The notes under the pieces: model-generated | Databases searched by the model: none | Told to the model about the DNA's origin: nothing | What the model saw: the letters and a program-made list of their open reading frames with translations, nothing else | Origin: Cytobacillus oceanisediminis | GTDB taxonomy: Bacteria; Bacillota; Bacilli; Bacillales; Cytobacillaceae | NCBI RefSeq assembly: GCF_022811925.1 | Contig: NZ_CP065511.1 | Location: forward strand, 3,527,501-3,591,500 | Length of the DNA stretch: 64,000 bases | Reading direction: 5' to 3' | Program-made: the position numbers and the translations under genes | Shown here: positions 43,563-51,304 of the stretch, piece after piece | Layout: each line of letters opens with the position of its first letter | Numbering within the stretch: position 1 is the first letter of the stretch

Positions 43563-44765
43563 CTATTTTTTCTCCAGCGGCAGCGGATCAATGCTCTGGT
43601 CGTTGGCTGTTAAATCAATTCCGTAGTCTTTGGCAAAAACCATATGTGTATCGACCAAAACACCTTCATGATTTTCATCTAAATTAAACACTCTCGCTCC
43701 CCGAAGTCTGTTTCTGTCCGGTCCTGAAAGGCCGTAAGTGCCAAAACCGGTATTCCCGGCATACCCAAGCAGAATTCCATAGTAGCTGCCGCAATATGTA
43801 TTAATATGGTCATGGCCGCAGAATACTCCTTTCACATCCCCTCTATCCAGCATGGCTGTAAACAAGCCGCTGTTTATCGGGCCGGGGCACTCATCTTCAT
43901 TCCGCTCTCCATTGATTTGATGCCTGGCCACAGCCAAATCATGCCCGGCTTGTGTTCTGCCGTCCACACTGCCCCACCACATAAAACGGTGCTCCCATAG
44001 AGGAATATGAATGAATACAAGAGAAGGCACTTTAAAGCCATAGCGCTTTTCTATTGCTTTGGATCTTTCATAATACCAATTGACCTGATTAAATCGCAGC
44101 CAATCCCATGTTGGATAGCCCTTGAAATCCTGGCCGGCGATCGTTTGAGGGGCATATCTGCCGCTGTCTAAAAGCCAGAGATTAAATGCTGCCTTATTCC
44201 CACTGGATTTTTTGATTAATAGATTCATATTTCCTGTTCCCGTAATGCCTTTTTGTCCAGGTGTGTTCATATTATGCTTGTATTTCATATAGAACTTGAG
44301 CATATCACTCTCATCCATGCCGCTCTTTGGAGTTGAGTCCTCATCATGATTTCCAAAGGTAGCCGCCCAGCGGATCTTCCTTTGCTCCATTGGCTGGACG
44401 ACATTATTCATAGCTTGCTTCATTTCCAATTCTGTGTCACAGCCGCCTGTTATATTGTCACCATTTAAAACGACAAAATCAGGCTTCTCAGAATCCAGCA
44501 CCTTTTCCATGAGCTGTATGGTCCGTCTGTCGATCCGTTCATCATCCTGAGTATCATTGAATTGTACAACTTTAAATTTCCCATTGGAATTGAAGGAAAG
44601 CCTCGGTCCTTCCAGCTTTTCACTTATCTCTGCTGCTTGAACCCTGTCTTCGAATAAGTCTCCCGGAAAACCTGCAGCTGCCATGGTTAAAGCTAAGGTT
44701 CCTGCTCCTCCCGCTTTAATAAATGCCCTTCTGTCCATTCCTTTGCTTTCATTTTCTTTCTTCAT
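43563..44765 (-). CDS. Secreted metallophosphoesterase with Tat signal
   Basis: From ATG 44765 (8 nt after GGAGG) the protein is 400 residues. The twin-arginine signal reads DRRAFIKAGGAGTLALTMAA. Metal-site motifs are FNDTQDDERID, LNGDNITGG, FGNHDED, FIHIPLWEH and CGHDHIN, the calcineurin-like fold of YPO-type/purple-acid phosphatases. Probably exported to scavenge phosphate from organic esters. It heads the transcript that ends with tatA; no PhoP boxes were obvious upstream. Confidence 0.87.
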   Translation of the reverse strand: MKKENESKGMDRRAFIKAGGAGTLALTMAAAGFPGDLFEDRVQAAEISEKLEGPRLSFNSNGKFKVVQFNDTQDDERIDRRTIQLMEKVLDSEKPDFVVLNGDNITGGCDTELEMKQAMNNVVQPMEQRKIRWAATFGNHDEDSTPKSGMDESDMLKFYMKYKHNMNTPGQKGITGTGNMNLLIKKSSGNKAAFNLWLLDSGRYAPQTIAGQDFKGYPTWDWLRFNQVNWYYERSKAIEKRYGFKVPSLVFIHIPLWEHRFMWWGSVDGRTQAGHDLAVARHQINGERNEDECPGPINSGLFTAMLDRGDVKGVFCGHDHINTYCGSYYGILLGYAGNTGFGTYGLSGPDRNRLRGARVFNLDENHEGVLVDTHMVFAKDYGIDLTANDQSIDPLPLEKK

Positions 44766-45079
44766 CAGCCTTACCTCCATGAATTGATAAAAAATTTCCC
44801 CTACGGTTAAAATCCTAGAGCAAATCTATTAAAGCAGTATTAATATCAATAGATTGTTTAGTAAAGAAAACAAAGGCAAAAAGATAAACAAAAATGTTAT
44901 TTTCAATTTTTCATCTGAGATTAATAGGAGGGAAGAATGAAATTCGGGACTTTCCTCTCTTTGTATTCTTTTGTTTTCATTTCTGTTTTAAAACTTTTAT
45001 ATAAATTAATATTTTTGACCTCAATTTTTAAAACTTCAGCCCTATAATTATCCATAACATGAAAGGGGGGTTGCCAATA
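44766..45079. other. AT-rich divergent intergenic region
   Basis: About 310 bp between the divergent phosphoesterase and DeoR-type genes. It is AT-rich and must contain both promoters, but no clear operator, hairpin or PhoP box was recognised. Confidence 0.4.
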
Positions 45080-45871
45080 ATGAAAAAAGGGTTCGTTGCG
45101 GAAAGGCACAGGAGGATTATCAGGGAATTAGAAATAAAAAATAAAGTGAGTGTAGCGGATCTCTCCAGAAAATTAAGTGTAACGCCTGAAACAATCCGGA
45201 GTGACTTGAGACGGCTAGAGAAGAGAAACAAATTGCGGAGAATTCATGGAGGAGCGATATGCTATTTTGGCTTAGAGAAGGAGCAGCAGTTTAATAAAAG
45301 GATTGGCATAAGCCTTCCCATTAAAAAGAAAATTGGTGAAGCTGCTGCAAGCTTTATTTCAGATGGAGAAACAATCGTTTTGGATGTCGGCTCCACAACT
45401 CTTCATATTGCCGGTTCGGTTGAAAATGTTGAGAATGTAACAATCGTAACCAATTCCTTGCCTGCCGCAGACATATTAAATACCAGAATGGAACATAAAC
45501 TGTTCAATGGCAGGGTCATTCTGATTGGCGGGACCGTGAATCCTCTGCAGCGCTCAACCTCAGGTTCACTAACTAATCAGATGCTGGAACACTTTTACTT
45601 TGACAAGGCTTTTATCTCATGTGGAGGAATGAACCGCGATGGTATATGCGATTATACTATTGATGAAGCTGCCGCCTCTTCCATCATGATAAAAAGATCT
45701 AAACAGGTTTATGTAGCAGCCGATTCCTCAAAACTGAATCAGAGGGCATTTTTCCATATCAGCCCTTTTTCGGCTATTGATTTTGTCATTACTGATGCCG
45801 ATTTACCGTACGATTGGCCGGAGGAGGAAATCAAATTCAATGGGCTGAGATGGGTGAAAGTCTTTACATAA
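45080..45871 (+). CDS. DeoR/GlpR family transcriptional regulator
   Basis: The 263-residue protein has a DeoR winged helix (residues 1-60, VADLSRKLSVTPETIRSDLRRL and RIHGGA) and a DeoR sensor domain (ISLPIKKKIGEAAASFI, LDVGSTTLHIA, LIGGTVNP, DSSKLNQRAFF). Such regulators respond to sugar phosphates. ATG 45080 lies 9 nt after a G-run; the target is unknown as no sugar genes adjoin it. The divergent phosphoesterase genes are possible targets. Confidence 0.88.
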   Translation: MKKGFVAERHRRIIRELEIKNKVSVADLSRKLSVTPETIRSDLRRLEKRNKLRRIHGGAICYFGLEKEQQFNKRIGISLPIKKKIGEAAASFISDGETIVLDVGSTTLHIAGSVENVENVTIVTNSLPAADILNTRMEHKLFNGRVILIGGTVNPLQRSTSGSLTNQMLEHFYFDKAFISCGGMNRDGICDYTIDEAAASSIMIKRSKQVYVAADSSKLNQRAFFHISPFSAIDFVITDADLPYDWPEEEIKFNGLRWVKVFT

Positions 45872-45880
45872 ATTAGATTT

Positions 45881-45904
45881 GTTTATTTTCCTTTAATTGG
45901 GTTA
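45881..45904 (+). promoter_or_regulatory. Sigma-B-type promoter of the small protein gene
   Basis: GTTTAT (45881-45886), a 12-bp spacer and GGGTTA (45899-45904) match the sigma-B consensus GTTTAA-N12-15-GGGTAT, 35 bp before the small protein start. Confidence 0.6.
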
Positions 45905-45939
45905 CATTAAAAGCATAGTCAAAATGGGGAGGCTATTTC

Positions 45940-46098
45940 ATGAGCGAAAAAACTCCACAGGATGTAAACCGCATTCAGGAAGAAGCACAAAAACAGGATC
46001 GTGAAGCGAAGAAAGCACAGGAAGTTGTTGAAGATGCCATTTCCAAAATGACACCGCAGCGGCAGTATGAAAAAGAAAAGGAACAGAATAAACGATAA
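45940..46098 (+). CDS. Small charged protein, probable general-stress protein
   Basis: ATG 45940 (8 nt after GGAGG) opens 52 codons to TAA 46096-46098. The product is almost all charged and polar helix (EEAQKQDREAKKAQEVVED), without membrane or signal segments and without Cys, like many small Bacillus stress or spore proteins. A sigma-B-like promoter lies upstream and a 15-bp stem terminator follows, so it is a complete monocistronic unit. The family was not recognised. Confidence 0.72.
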   Translation: MSEKTPQDVNRIQEEAQKQDREAKKAQEVVEDAISKMTPQRQYEKEKEQNKR

Positions 46099-46105
46099 AA
46101 AGGAA

Positions 46106-46141
46106 AAGCCTTATTCCTGCCCGCCAGCAGGGATAAGGCTT
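46106..46141. terminator. Bidirectional terminator
   Basis: AAGCCTTATTCCTGC (46106-46120) pairs with GCAGGGATAAGGCTT (46127-46141), 15 pairs with one G-U. T-rich sequence follows on the minus strand. It separates the convergent small gene and HD gene. Confidence 0.9.
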
Positions 46142-46147
46142 CATTTC

Positions 46148-47119
46148 TCATAAGATTTTTATATACACACCTTCTTTAGCTTTTTCATATGCTTTTTGTC
46201 CTCTGTTTTTAACGTCTTCTGACAGTTTTGATGCTCTGATCAGCTTGCTGTTAATCAATACGGAAGGGTCAATCAATCTCATTTTCCCTTTGAAGTGAAT
46301 ATTATAGTCTGACCTGTTTTCTTCTGCCCTGACCTTATGATCAATTTTTTTTAGGAGACGCTGCACTTCCCGGTCCTCTGATTCCCTAATTTTTACTAAT
46401 ACCTCTTCATCTTTGCCAAGCAGATTATCCAAATGAAGAAGTTTCTTTTCAAGAGATCTTTTTAGGATCTTTGCAAGAGAGTCATTGGCATAAATATTTA
46501 AGGGTTCCATGAAGAAATCAATGACTTCTCTATAATAAGTTTTTACAAACCACTCAGCTGCCCCAATATCAGATATGTACATCCGGCCCTCAACAACTGT
46601 CAGATGCTCCAGAAAATGATGCGCTTCTTCTAAAGAAATATAACCATATCGGTACATATCCCTTAACGTGTAGTCCAGCCGGTCTGCACAAAGTTCGGGT
46701 GCCGGCTGTTCTAATAAAGTCCATTGTGAATCCTCAAAAAGGATACTTTCATAATCAAGATGATGCCTTTTTAAAATGGCCGGGATCTCAGATTCAAGGA
46801 CAACACGCTCAAAAATATGTTCATGATAATCTTCTGCTTCATTTTCCAAAACCCCATCAATCACATGAGAAAAGGCAGTGTGAGAAACATCATGAAGCAA
46901 ACCGGCAATTTGCTCTTCCAAAGAACCGCCCAGTTTCCTTATTAACAGCATCACGCCTAATGAATGTTCGTACCTCGTTACATTCCATTTTTCATTGACA
47001 AGATAGCTCGCTCCGCCCTGGTGTACACCTTTCAACCTTTGCACCGGCTTGCTGTTGATTAATTCTTCTAATACTTTTTCAAGCTTGTATTCTCCGTAAA
47101 GCTCATCTTCAACCAGCAT
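46148..47119 (-). CDS. HD-domain phosphohydrolase
   Basis: The 323-residue protein has an HD domain with RYEHSLGVMLLI (first His), LLHDVSHTAFSHV (HD motif, about residue 79) and a later ELCADRLDYTLRD Asp, the set of metal ligands in dGTPase-like HD hydrolases. The C-terminal half is helical and basic. It may hydrolyse a nucleotide; the specificity is unknown. GGAGG lies 5 nt before ATG 47119. Single-gene unit. Confidence 0.85.
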   Translation of the reverse strand: MLVEDELYGEYKLEKVLEELINSKPVQRLKGVHQGGASYLVNEKWNVTRYEHSLGVMLLIRKLGGSLEEQIAGLLHDVSHTAFSHVIDGVLENEAEDYHEHIFERVVLESEIPAILKRHHLDYESILFEDSQWTLLEQPAPELCADRLDYTLRDMYRYGYISLEEAHHFLEHLTVVEGRMYISDIGAAEWFVKTYYREVIDFFMEPLNIYANDSLAKILKRSLEKKLLHLDNLLGKDEEVLVKIRESEDREVQRLLKKIDHKVRAEENRSDYNIHFKGKMRLIDPSVLINSKLIRASKLSEDVKNRGQKAYEKAKEGVYIKIL

Positions 47120-47173
47120 AAATCCTCCTGCTTTGATAAATATGTACTTACATTATATATGGTTTAAAGAAAA

Positions 47174-47201
47174 AAGCCCTAATCCCGCAGGATTAAGGCT
47201 T
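47174..47201 (-). terminator. Terminator overlapping the YwaF-like stop codon
   Basis: AAGCCCTAATCC (47174-47185) pairs with GGATTAAGGCTT (47190-47201); on the minus strand TTTTTTCTTT follows. The stem begins at the stop codon of the YwaF-like gene. Confidence 0.88.
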
Positions 47202-47917
47202 CATTTTCCGCGGATCCTTTTTTGTTCAGCTGCCTGCATGTATTGCATCGGTAAATAAGTAATAAAAAAGACAAGCAGCGCAGCAGCTTCAAGCGTTACA
47301 TAGTACCAGACACCGTTCCCGAAAAACGACAGCAGGGTTTTTGTTTCTGTCGGGCTGGCTAAATAGAAGAAATTTGTCCCAAGCAGCATATTCAAAAAGA
47401 AGACTGGCACCGCAATTACGTTGAGTGTTAAAAAGCCTGTCAGCACTGCTTTCTTAGGAACCCTGTATCCTTCAAACAAAATAAAATAGAATACGGCAAG
47501 CGGAATGGCTGAATGATGAAGAAAGTATTTGATGTAGCGGTAATGAGGAAATTGGTAAACCATATCAGGTGTCACCATGCTTAAAATTGGAGGAATTGTA
47601 CCAATAAAATACAGCAGCCAAAAAGCCTTTTTATTAGGCTTTAAAAACAGGTAAAGAGCAATGAAAGTGCTCAAAGAACATAGCTGGAGAGGCAGATCTG
47701 CCACATCCCACTGATTTGTCAGAACCAGCCATATATGATGCGTCACTTCACAAGCCAGCAGCGCACCAAACAGCACCCATTTTATGATTTTCTGATAGGC
47801 CATAAGCACCTGACTGTAATACACCAGCCACCAGGCGGTAAAAAAGAAAAGAATCAGTGTAACAAGGTGCATAAGCGAAAACATTTCAAATCCCTGCATA
47901 CCCGTTACCGAAAACAT
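47201..47917 (-). CDS. YwaF family (TIGR02206) membrane protein
   Basis: From ATG 47917 (8 nt after GAGGGG) the protein is 238 residues with about seven membrane spans and the family hallmark HIWLVLTNQWDVADLPLQLCSLS plus FPHYRYIKYFLHHS. The length equals that of B. subtilis YwaF. The function is unknown; it is an integral membrane protein. A longer frame to 48022 lacks a ribosome site. Confidence 0.87.
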   Translation of the reverse strand: MFSVTGMQGFEMFSLMHLVTLILFFFTAWWLVYYSQVLMAYQKIIKWVLFGALLACEVTHHIWLVLTNQWDVADLPLQLCSLSTFIALYLFLKPNKKAFWLLYFIGTIPPILSMVTPDMVYQFPHYRYIKYFLHHSAIPLAVFYFILFEGYRVPKKAVLTGFLTLNVIAVPVFFLNMLLGTNFFYLASPTETKTLLSFFGNGVWYYVTLEAAALLVFFITYLPMQYMQAAEQKRIRGK

Positions 47918-48149
47918 GATGTCATCACCCCTCAATATGCATTGAAGTGCTGTTTCATTCATTGTATTCACGGCCGCGAAAATTAACACGGATAATATGC
48001 GGAAAAACGAGATTTTATACACGGTAAAGAGGGAAAATTATGTTAACCTTTAAGGGGAAGTTTTATGGGATAGGAATGTGTTTTATTCCGGAAATTGAAA
48101 AGAGTGTTGACATTACTATTTCTATTTTTGGATCAGGATAAATCAAAAA

Positions 48150-48181
48150 AGCAGAGTAAATTCAATTTGAATTCCTCTGCT
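48150..48181 (-). terminator. Terminator after the RsbR paralogue
   Basis: AGCAGAG (48150-48156) pairs with CTCTGCT (48175-48181), with an inner AAATTCAA/TTGAATT stem; TTTTTTGATTT follows on the minus strand. Confidence 0.85.
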
Positions 48182-48192
48182 TTTTCTTGTGC

Positions 48193-49035
48193 TCACGCAT
48201 GCAGCTCTTCAAAAGCCTGATACACATTGGCTTTTACCTGAATGCCATTCAGCTTAATGCCCAGCGTGACTATCGTCTGCGCCACTTCCGGACGGATTCC
48301 GGTAATGATCGTTTTTACCCCAATCAGCGAGAGTGCTTCAATTACTTTAAACAGCTGATCTGCCACCATCGTATCGACAATCATCACGCCTGAAATGTCT
48401 AAAATTAAATGCGACAGCTTCAGGTTCGCAGACTGTTTTAACGTTTCTTCCATCAGAAGCCGCGCTCTCTCTGTATCAATGTTGCCAATTAACGGCAGGA
48501 TGCCAACCCCTTTTGAAAGCGGAACAACCGGGACAGATAACTCAAGGAAAGCCTGCTTTGCATTTTCGAGTGTTACCTGATGGTATTTGACATAAGACAT
48601 GCTGAAGCAATGGATGGAATGATCCAGCAGGGGATCTATCAAATAGATAACCTTAAAAACCTCTGCTGCCGGCATCTCAAGCTCCATCATAGATTCCTCT
48701 AAAGATTTCCAGATATGTTTCCGATAATAACCCGCATCCTTTAAAGCTTCATCCAAAGGGATTCCAAGCTTAAAGAAATATTCTCCTGTCTCCTTGCACC
48801 ATTTCTCAATCTTTTCCATCGTTTTATCTTTATTATCATGGTTCAGTAAAGCTTCACCGAACAATCCAATAAACTCAGCACGAATCTGAATAATCTGCGC
48901 TTCCATTTTGTCAGCCTGCATTCTCTCGATTTCCGTCATCTCTACACCGATCATTCGATCCCTATGCAGATTTTTCGCTATCATATCTTTCTCTCTTAAA
49001 ATCTTTTCCCCTAAAAGACGCATCTGATTACTCAT
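48193..49035 (-). CDS. RsbR-type stressosome protein (STAS domain)
   Basis: The 280-residue protein has an N-terminal helical, globin-like sensor domain (residues 1-155) and a C-terminal STAS domain (about 165-278: LSVPVVPLSKGVGILPLIGNID, LILDISGVMIVDTMVADQLFKV). RsbR paralogues form the stressosome with RsbS and release RsbT to activate sigma-B. DTMVADQL carries the Thr/Ser region phosphorylated by RsbT in homologues. A sigma-B-like promoter lies upstream, suggesting positive feedback. GGGGGAG precedes ATG 49035. Confidence 0.9.
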   Translation of the reverse strand: MSNQMRLLGEKILREKDMIAKNLHRDRMIGVEMTEIERMQADKMEAQIIQIRAEFIGLFGEALLNHDNKDKTMEKIEKWCKETGEYFFKLGIPLDEALKDAGYYRKHIWKSLEESMMELEMPAAEVFKVIYLIDPLLDHSIHCFSMSYVKYHQVTLENAKQAFLELSVPVVPLSKGVGILPLIGNIDTERARLLMEETLKQSANLKLSHLILDISGVMIVDTMVADQLFKVIEALSLIGVKTIITGIRPEVAQTIVTLGIKLNGIQVKANVYQAFEELHA

Positions 49036-49103
49036 GTTCTCCCCCTATAGTACTTAGATTTAATCCATTAAGAATGGGTCCGCTTCATCCTAAACATATT
49101 TCT

Positions 49104-49128
49104 TTACCCGTGCGTGTTTTAGATAAAC
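49104..49128 (-). promoter_or_regulatory. Sigma-B-type promoter of the RsbR paralogue
   Basis: On the minus strand GTTTAT (49128-49123), a 13-bp spacer and GGGTAA (49109-49104) fit the sigma-B consensus. It lies 69 bp upstream of the start codon. Confidence 0.65.
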
Positions 49129-49171
49129 CTCTTAATTTAAAATTATTTAAGATAATTTGAGGGAGAGTTGT

Positions 49172-49545
49172 GATTAACTACGATTTGGGCCGCGGCATTA
49201 TCTTCGTTAAATATTTCGATTAACTACCATTTTTCTTGGCCTGCCGGCATTTAGTCTTTATACATTCTGATTAACTACCATTTTCGTTCGGCACTTCGAT
49301 TTTTTGTCGTTAATCGTTCTGATTAACTACCACTTTCGCTTGCCTCTCGGATTTTTGGTCGTTATTCCTTTTGTTTAACTACCATTTTTCATTGGTCTCT
49401 GGATTTTTCGTCGTTAACCCTTCTGATTAACTACCATTTACGCTTGCCTCACGGATTTTTCGGCGTTAATCCTTCTGATTAACTACCATTTTTCTTGATT
49501 ACTGGATTTTTCATCGTTATCGCTGCACCATTGCTACCATTTTCC
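49172..49545. repeat. 52-bp tandem repeat array (GATTAACTACC family)
   Basis: GATTAACTACC-type starts occur at 49172, 49218, 49269, 49321, 49373, 49425, 49477 and a weak copy near 49529. From 49269 the period is exactly 52 bp. Each unit carries the conserved blocks CTACCATTTT, CTTGCCTC, GGATTTTTCGTCGTTAA and a short hairpin at the unit junction, GTTAATC-CTTCT-GATTAAC. No open frame runs through it. Confidence 0.88.
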
Positions 49546-49661
49546 GACCACTCCATTTCTTTCGACGCCATCTCACCGTCACCACCTCTGTCCGCCCATT
49601 TTCACCATGGACACTCACCTGCCTTATCCCATTTTGAATATAGTGTAGGAGTCAGAAGGGG

Positions 49662-50408
49662 GTGACTAAGATCAACAGTCTATATACTGCGAACTCCTCC
49701 CGCATGCATAGTTTAGAAGATTGGCAGCAGATTGCTTTTGATAGATTTCAGACAAAGATGACGGATAAAGAAAGGCCTTTCCCCTGCATACCTGCAACTA
49801 TCGGGTTTGCCAAAAATCAGCTCCGTTATGGGTTTGCGGACGATCCAAGGGATCCTGCCTCCATTCAGCATACCGAAGCCATGCTGAAGGAATTCTCTAT
49901 ACATTCAAGAGAATTCGGAAGCTACACTTCGCTGATCATTTTTTACAATACAAGGGATGATTTGAGTGTGGAGGAATATGAGCAGCTTTTTTGGGAGCAG
50001 CTCACAGGGTTATCTGAGATGGATCATGCTGAGTGGCCAAACGAAATCCCAAAAGACCCGCATGATCCACTTTGGGAGTTTTGCTTTCACGGAGAAAAGT
50101 ACTTTGTCTATTGTGCCACCCCTGCGCATAAAAATCGGCAGAGCCGGCATTTTGATACGATGATGCTCGCCATCACACCGAGGTGGGTTCTGCAGGAGTT
50201 CATGAAAAAGGAAACATTAGCATCCCGCCTTAAAAATCAAATCCGCAAACGGCTGCAAAGATATGATGCCGTCTCCATCCATCCTGACCTGAACAGTTAT
50301 GGCGCCAATGACAATTTTGAATGGAAGCAATATTTCCTTCGGGACGATGACACCACGATCTCGAAATGCCCCTTTCATCGTCTTCTGAAAACTTCAAAGA
50401 ATAAATAG
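49662..50408 (+). CDS. YqcI/YcgG family protein
   Basis: The 248-residue soluble protein matches the YqcI/YcgG family: FPCIPATIGFAKNQLRYGF near the start, EYEQLFWEQL, EFCFHGEKYFVYCATPAH and the C-terminal KQYFLRDDDT. The function is unknown; Cys residues in PCIP and the Tyr/Cys-rich YFVYCATP are conserved in the family as far as I recall. GTG 49662 lies 10 nt after AGGAG; an in-frame ATG is 14 codons later. Convergent with the DUF421 gene. Confidence 0.85.
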   Translation: MTKINSLYTANSSRMHSLEDWQQIAFDRFQTKMTDKERPFPCIPATIGFAKNQLRYGFADDPRDPASIQHTEAMLKEFSIHSREFGSYTSLIIFYNTRDDLSVEEYEQLFWEQLTGLSEMDHAEWPNEIPKDPHDPLWEFCFHGEKYFVYCATPAHKNRQSRHFDTMMLAITPRWVLQEFMKKETLASRLKNQIRKRLQRYDAVSIHPDLNSYGANDNFEWKQYFLRDDDTTISKCPFHRLLKTSKNK

Positions 50409-50411
50409 GAG

Positions 50412-50431
50412 GACGGAAGCCGCTTCTGTTC
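50412..50431 (+). terminator. Short terminator between convergent genes
   Basis: ACGGAAG and CTTCTGT form a stem with a 3-nt loop, and a T-rich run follows, in the 24 bp between the convergent stops. It is compact and may overlap the DUF421 stop. Confidence 0.5.
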
Positions 50432-50432
50432 T

Positions 50433-51125
50433 CTATTTGTTTTTTGTATCAATATAAAGAGTGCCATCCTGCTGAACTTGTGCAAAAAATACATCTTCGA
50501 TTGATTGGATATTCTCTTTTTGCAGTTCTCTGTCAAGCCAATTCCTATCAATTTTTAATTTTGAAAGGTTTTCTGTGTTGACTTTTCCATCAGAGATGAC
50601 TTCTGTAGGCAAAGGAAAAAGGACTTTTTTTGGTCTGCTAATGTTTAGATCCCTCTTCGTAACCGGCTGTTCGCTTTCCTTTTTCAAAATAGATAATTCT
50701 CCGTTTGTCTCCAAGATTGCGTAATCAACATTCTTAAGAGAAAATATATCCTTCTGCCTTAATAATGCCTGAAGCTCATCAAGATCCACCCTCGATTCTT
50801 TGAGTGCCCCTTCCATTATCCTGCCAGCCTTAATGACAATCAATGGATCACCCGTTGTGACTCTTCTTCCCTGTTTTGATTTAAGGTCGATCATATCCAG
50901 CATTATGGTGAAAAGAGTCCAAATAATCAATGCGATTACCCCATCTTTGATAAGCGTGCTTTCATTCACAGCAAGGTTTCCAGCGATAGATCCGATTCCA
51001 ATGGCAGTTGTCCAGTTGAAAAAAGTCATTTGGCCAATTTCCTTTCGTCCCATCAGCCTTGCTAATAAAAAGAGTACTAAAAACGCAATGGTTACCCGCA
51101 GAATAGTCTCATTTACCGTCATCAT
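50433..51125 (-). CDS. DUF421 (YetF/YrbG-type) membrane protein
   Basis: The 230-residue protein has two to three N-terminal membrane spans (residues 8-75), then the DUF421 cytoplasmic domain with GRKEIGQMTFFNW, GDPLIVIKAGRIME and LLRQKDIFSLKNVDYAILETNGELSIL. Family members occur in spore and vegetative membranes of Bacillus; function unknown. The start has a GGGGTG upstream. Confidence 0.88.
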   Translation of the reverse strand: MMTVNETILRVTIAFLVLFLLARLMGRKEIGQMTFFNWTTAIGIGSIAGNLAVNESTLIKDGVIALIIWTLFTIMLDMIDLKSKQGRRVTTGDPLIVIKAGRIMEGALKESRVDLDELQALLRQKDIFSLKNVDYAILETNGELSILKKESEQPVTKRDLNISRPKKVLFPLPTEVISDGKVNTENLSKLKIDRNWLDRELQKENIQSIEDVFFAQVQQDGTLYIDTKNK

Positions 51126-51304
51126 CCATCACCCCGCTATTTAATTTCTGATATGGCCCCCCTAACCAGGCTGCCTTCATATAATTGTATTTTCTTTACA
51201 AACCGCTTATTTCATACGCATTTGCTAAATGTAAACAAAAGTTGATCTTAAGTTTATTTTCATTTTGTAAGATAGGCATTGAAATAAGTTAAGGAGGCAT
51301 TCAT

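Larger units (their letters stand above)
49036..49661. other. Repeat-filled divergent intergenic region
   Basis: About 625 bp between the RsbR paralogue and the YqcI-like gene. It holds the sigma-B-like promoter (49104-49128) and the 52-bp tandem array (49172-49545). The last 100 bp is plain promoter-type sequence. Confidence 0.7.

Noticed and set aside
47918..48022. 35-residue extension of the YwaF-like protein
   Set aside because: No ribosome site; the ATG at 47917 has GAGGGG and gives the normal family length.
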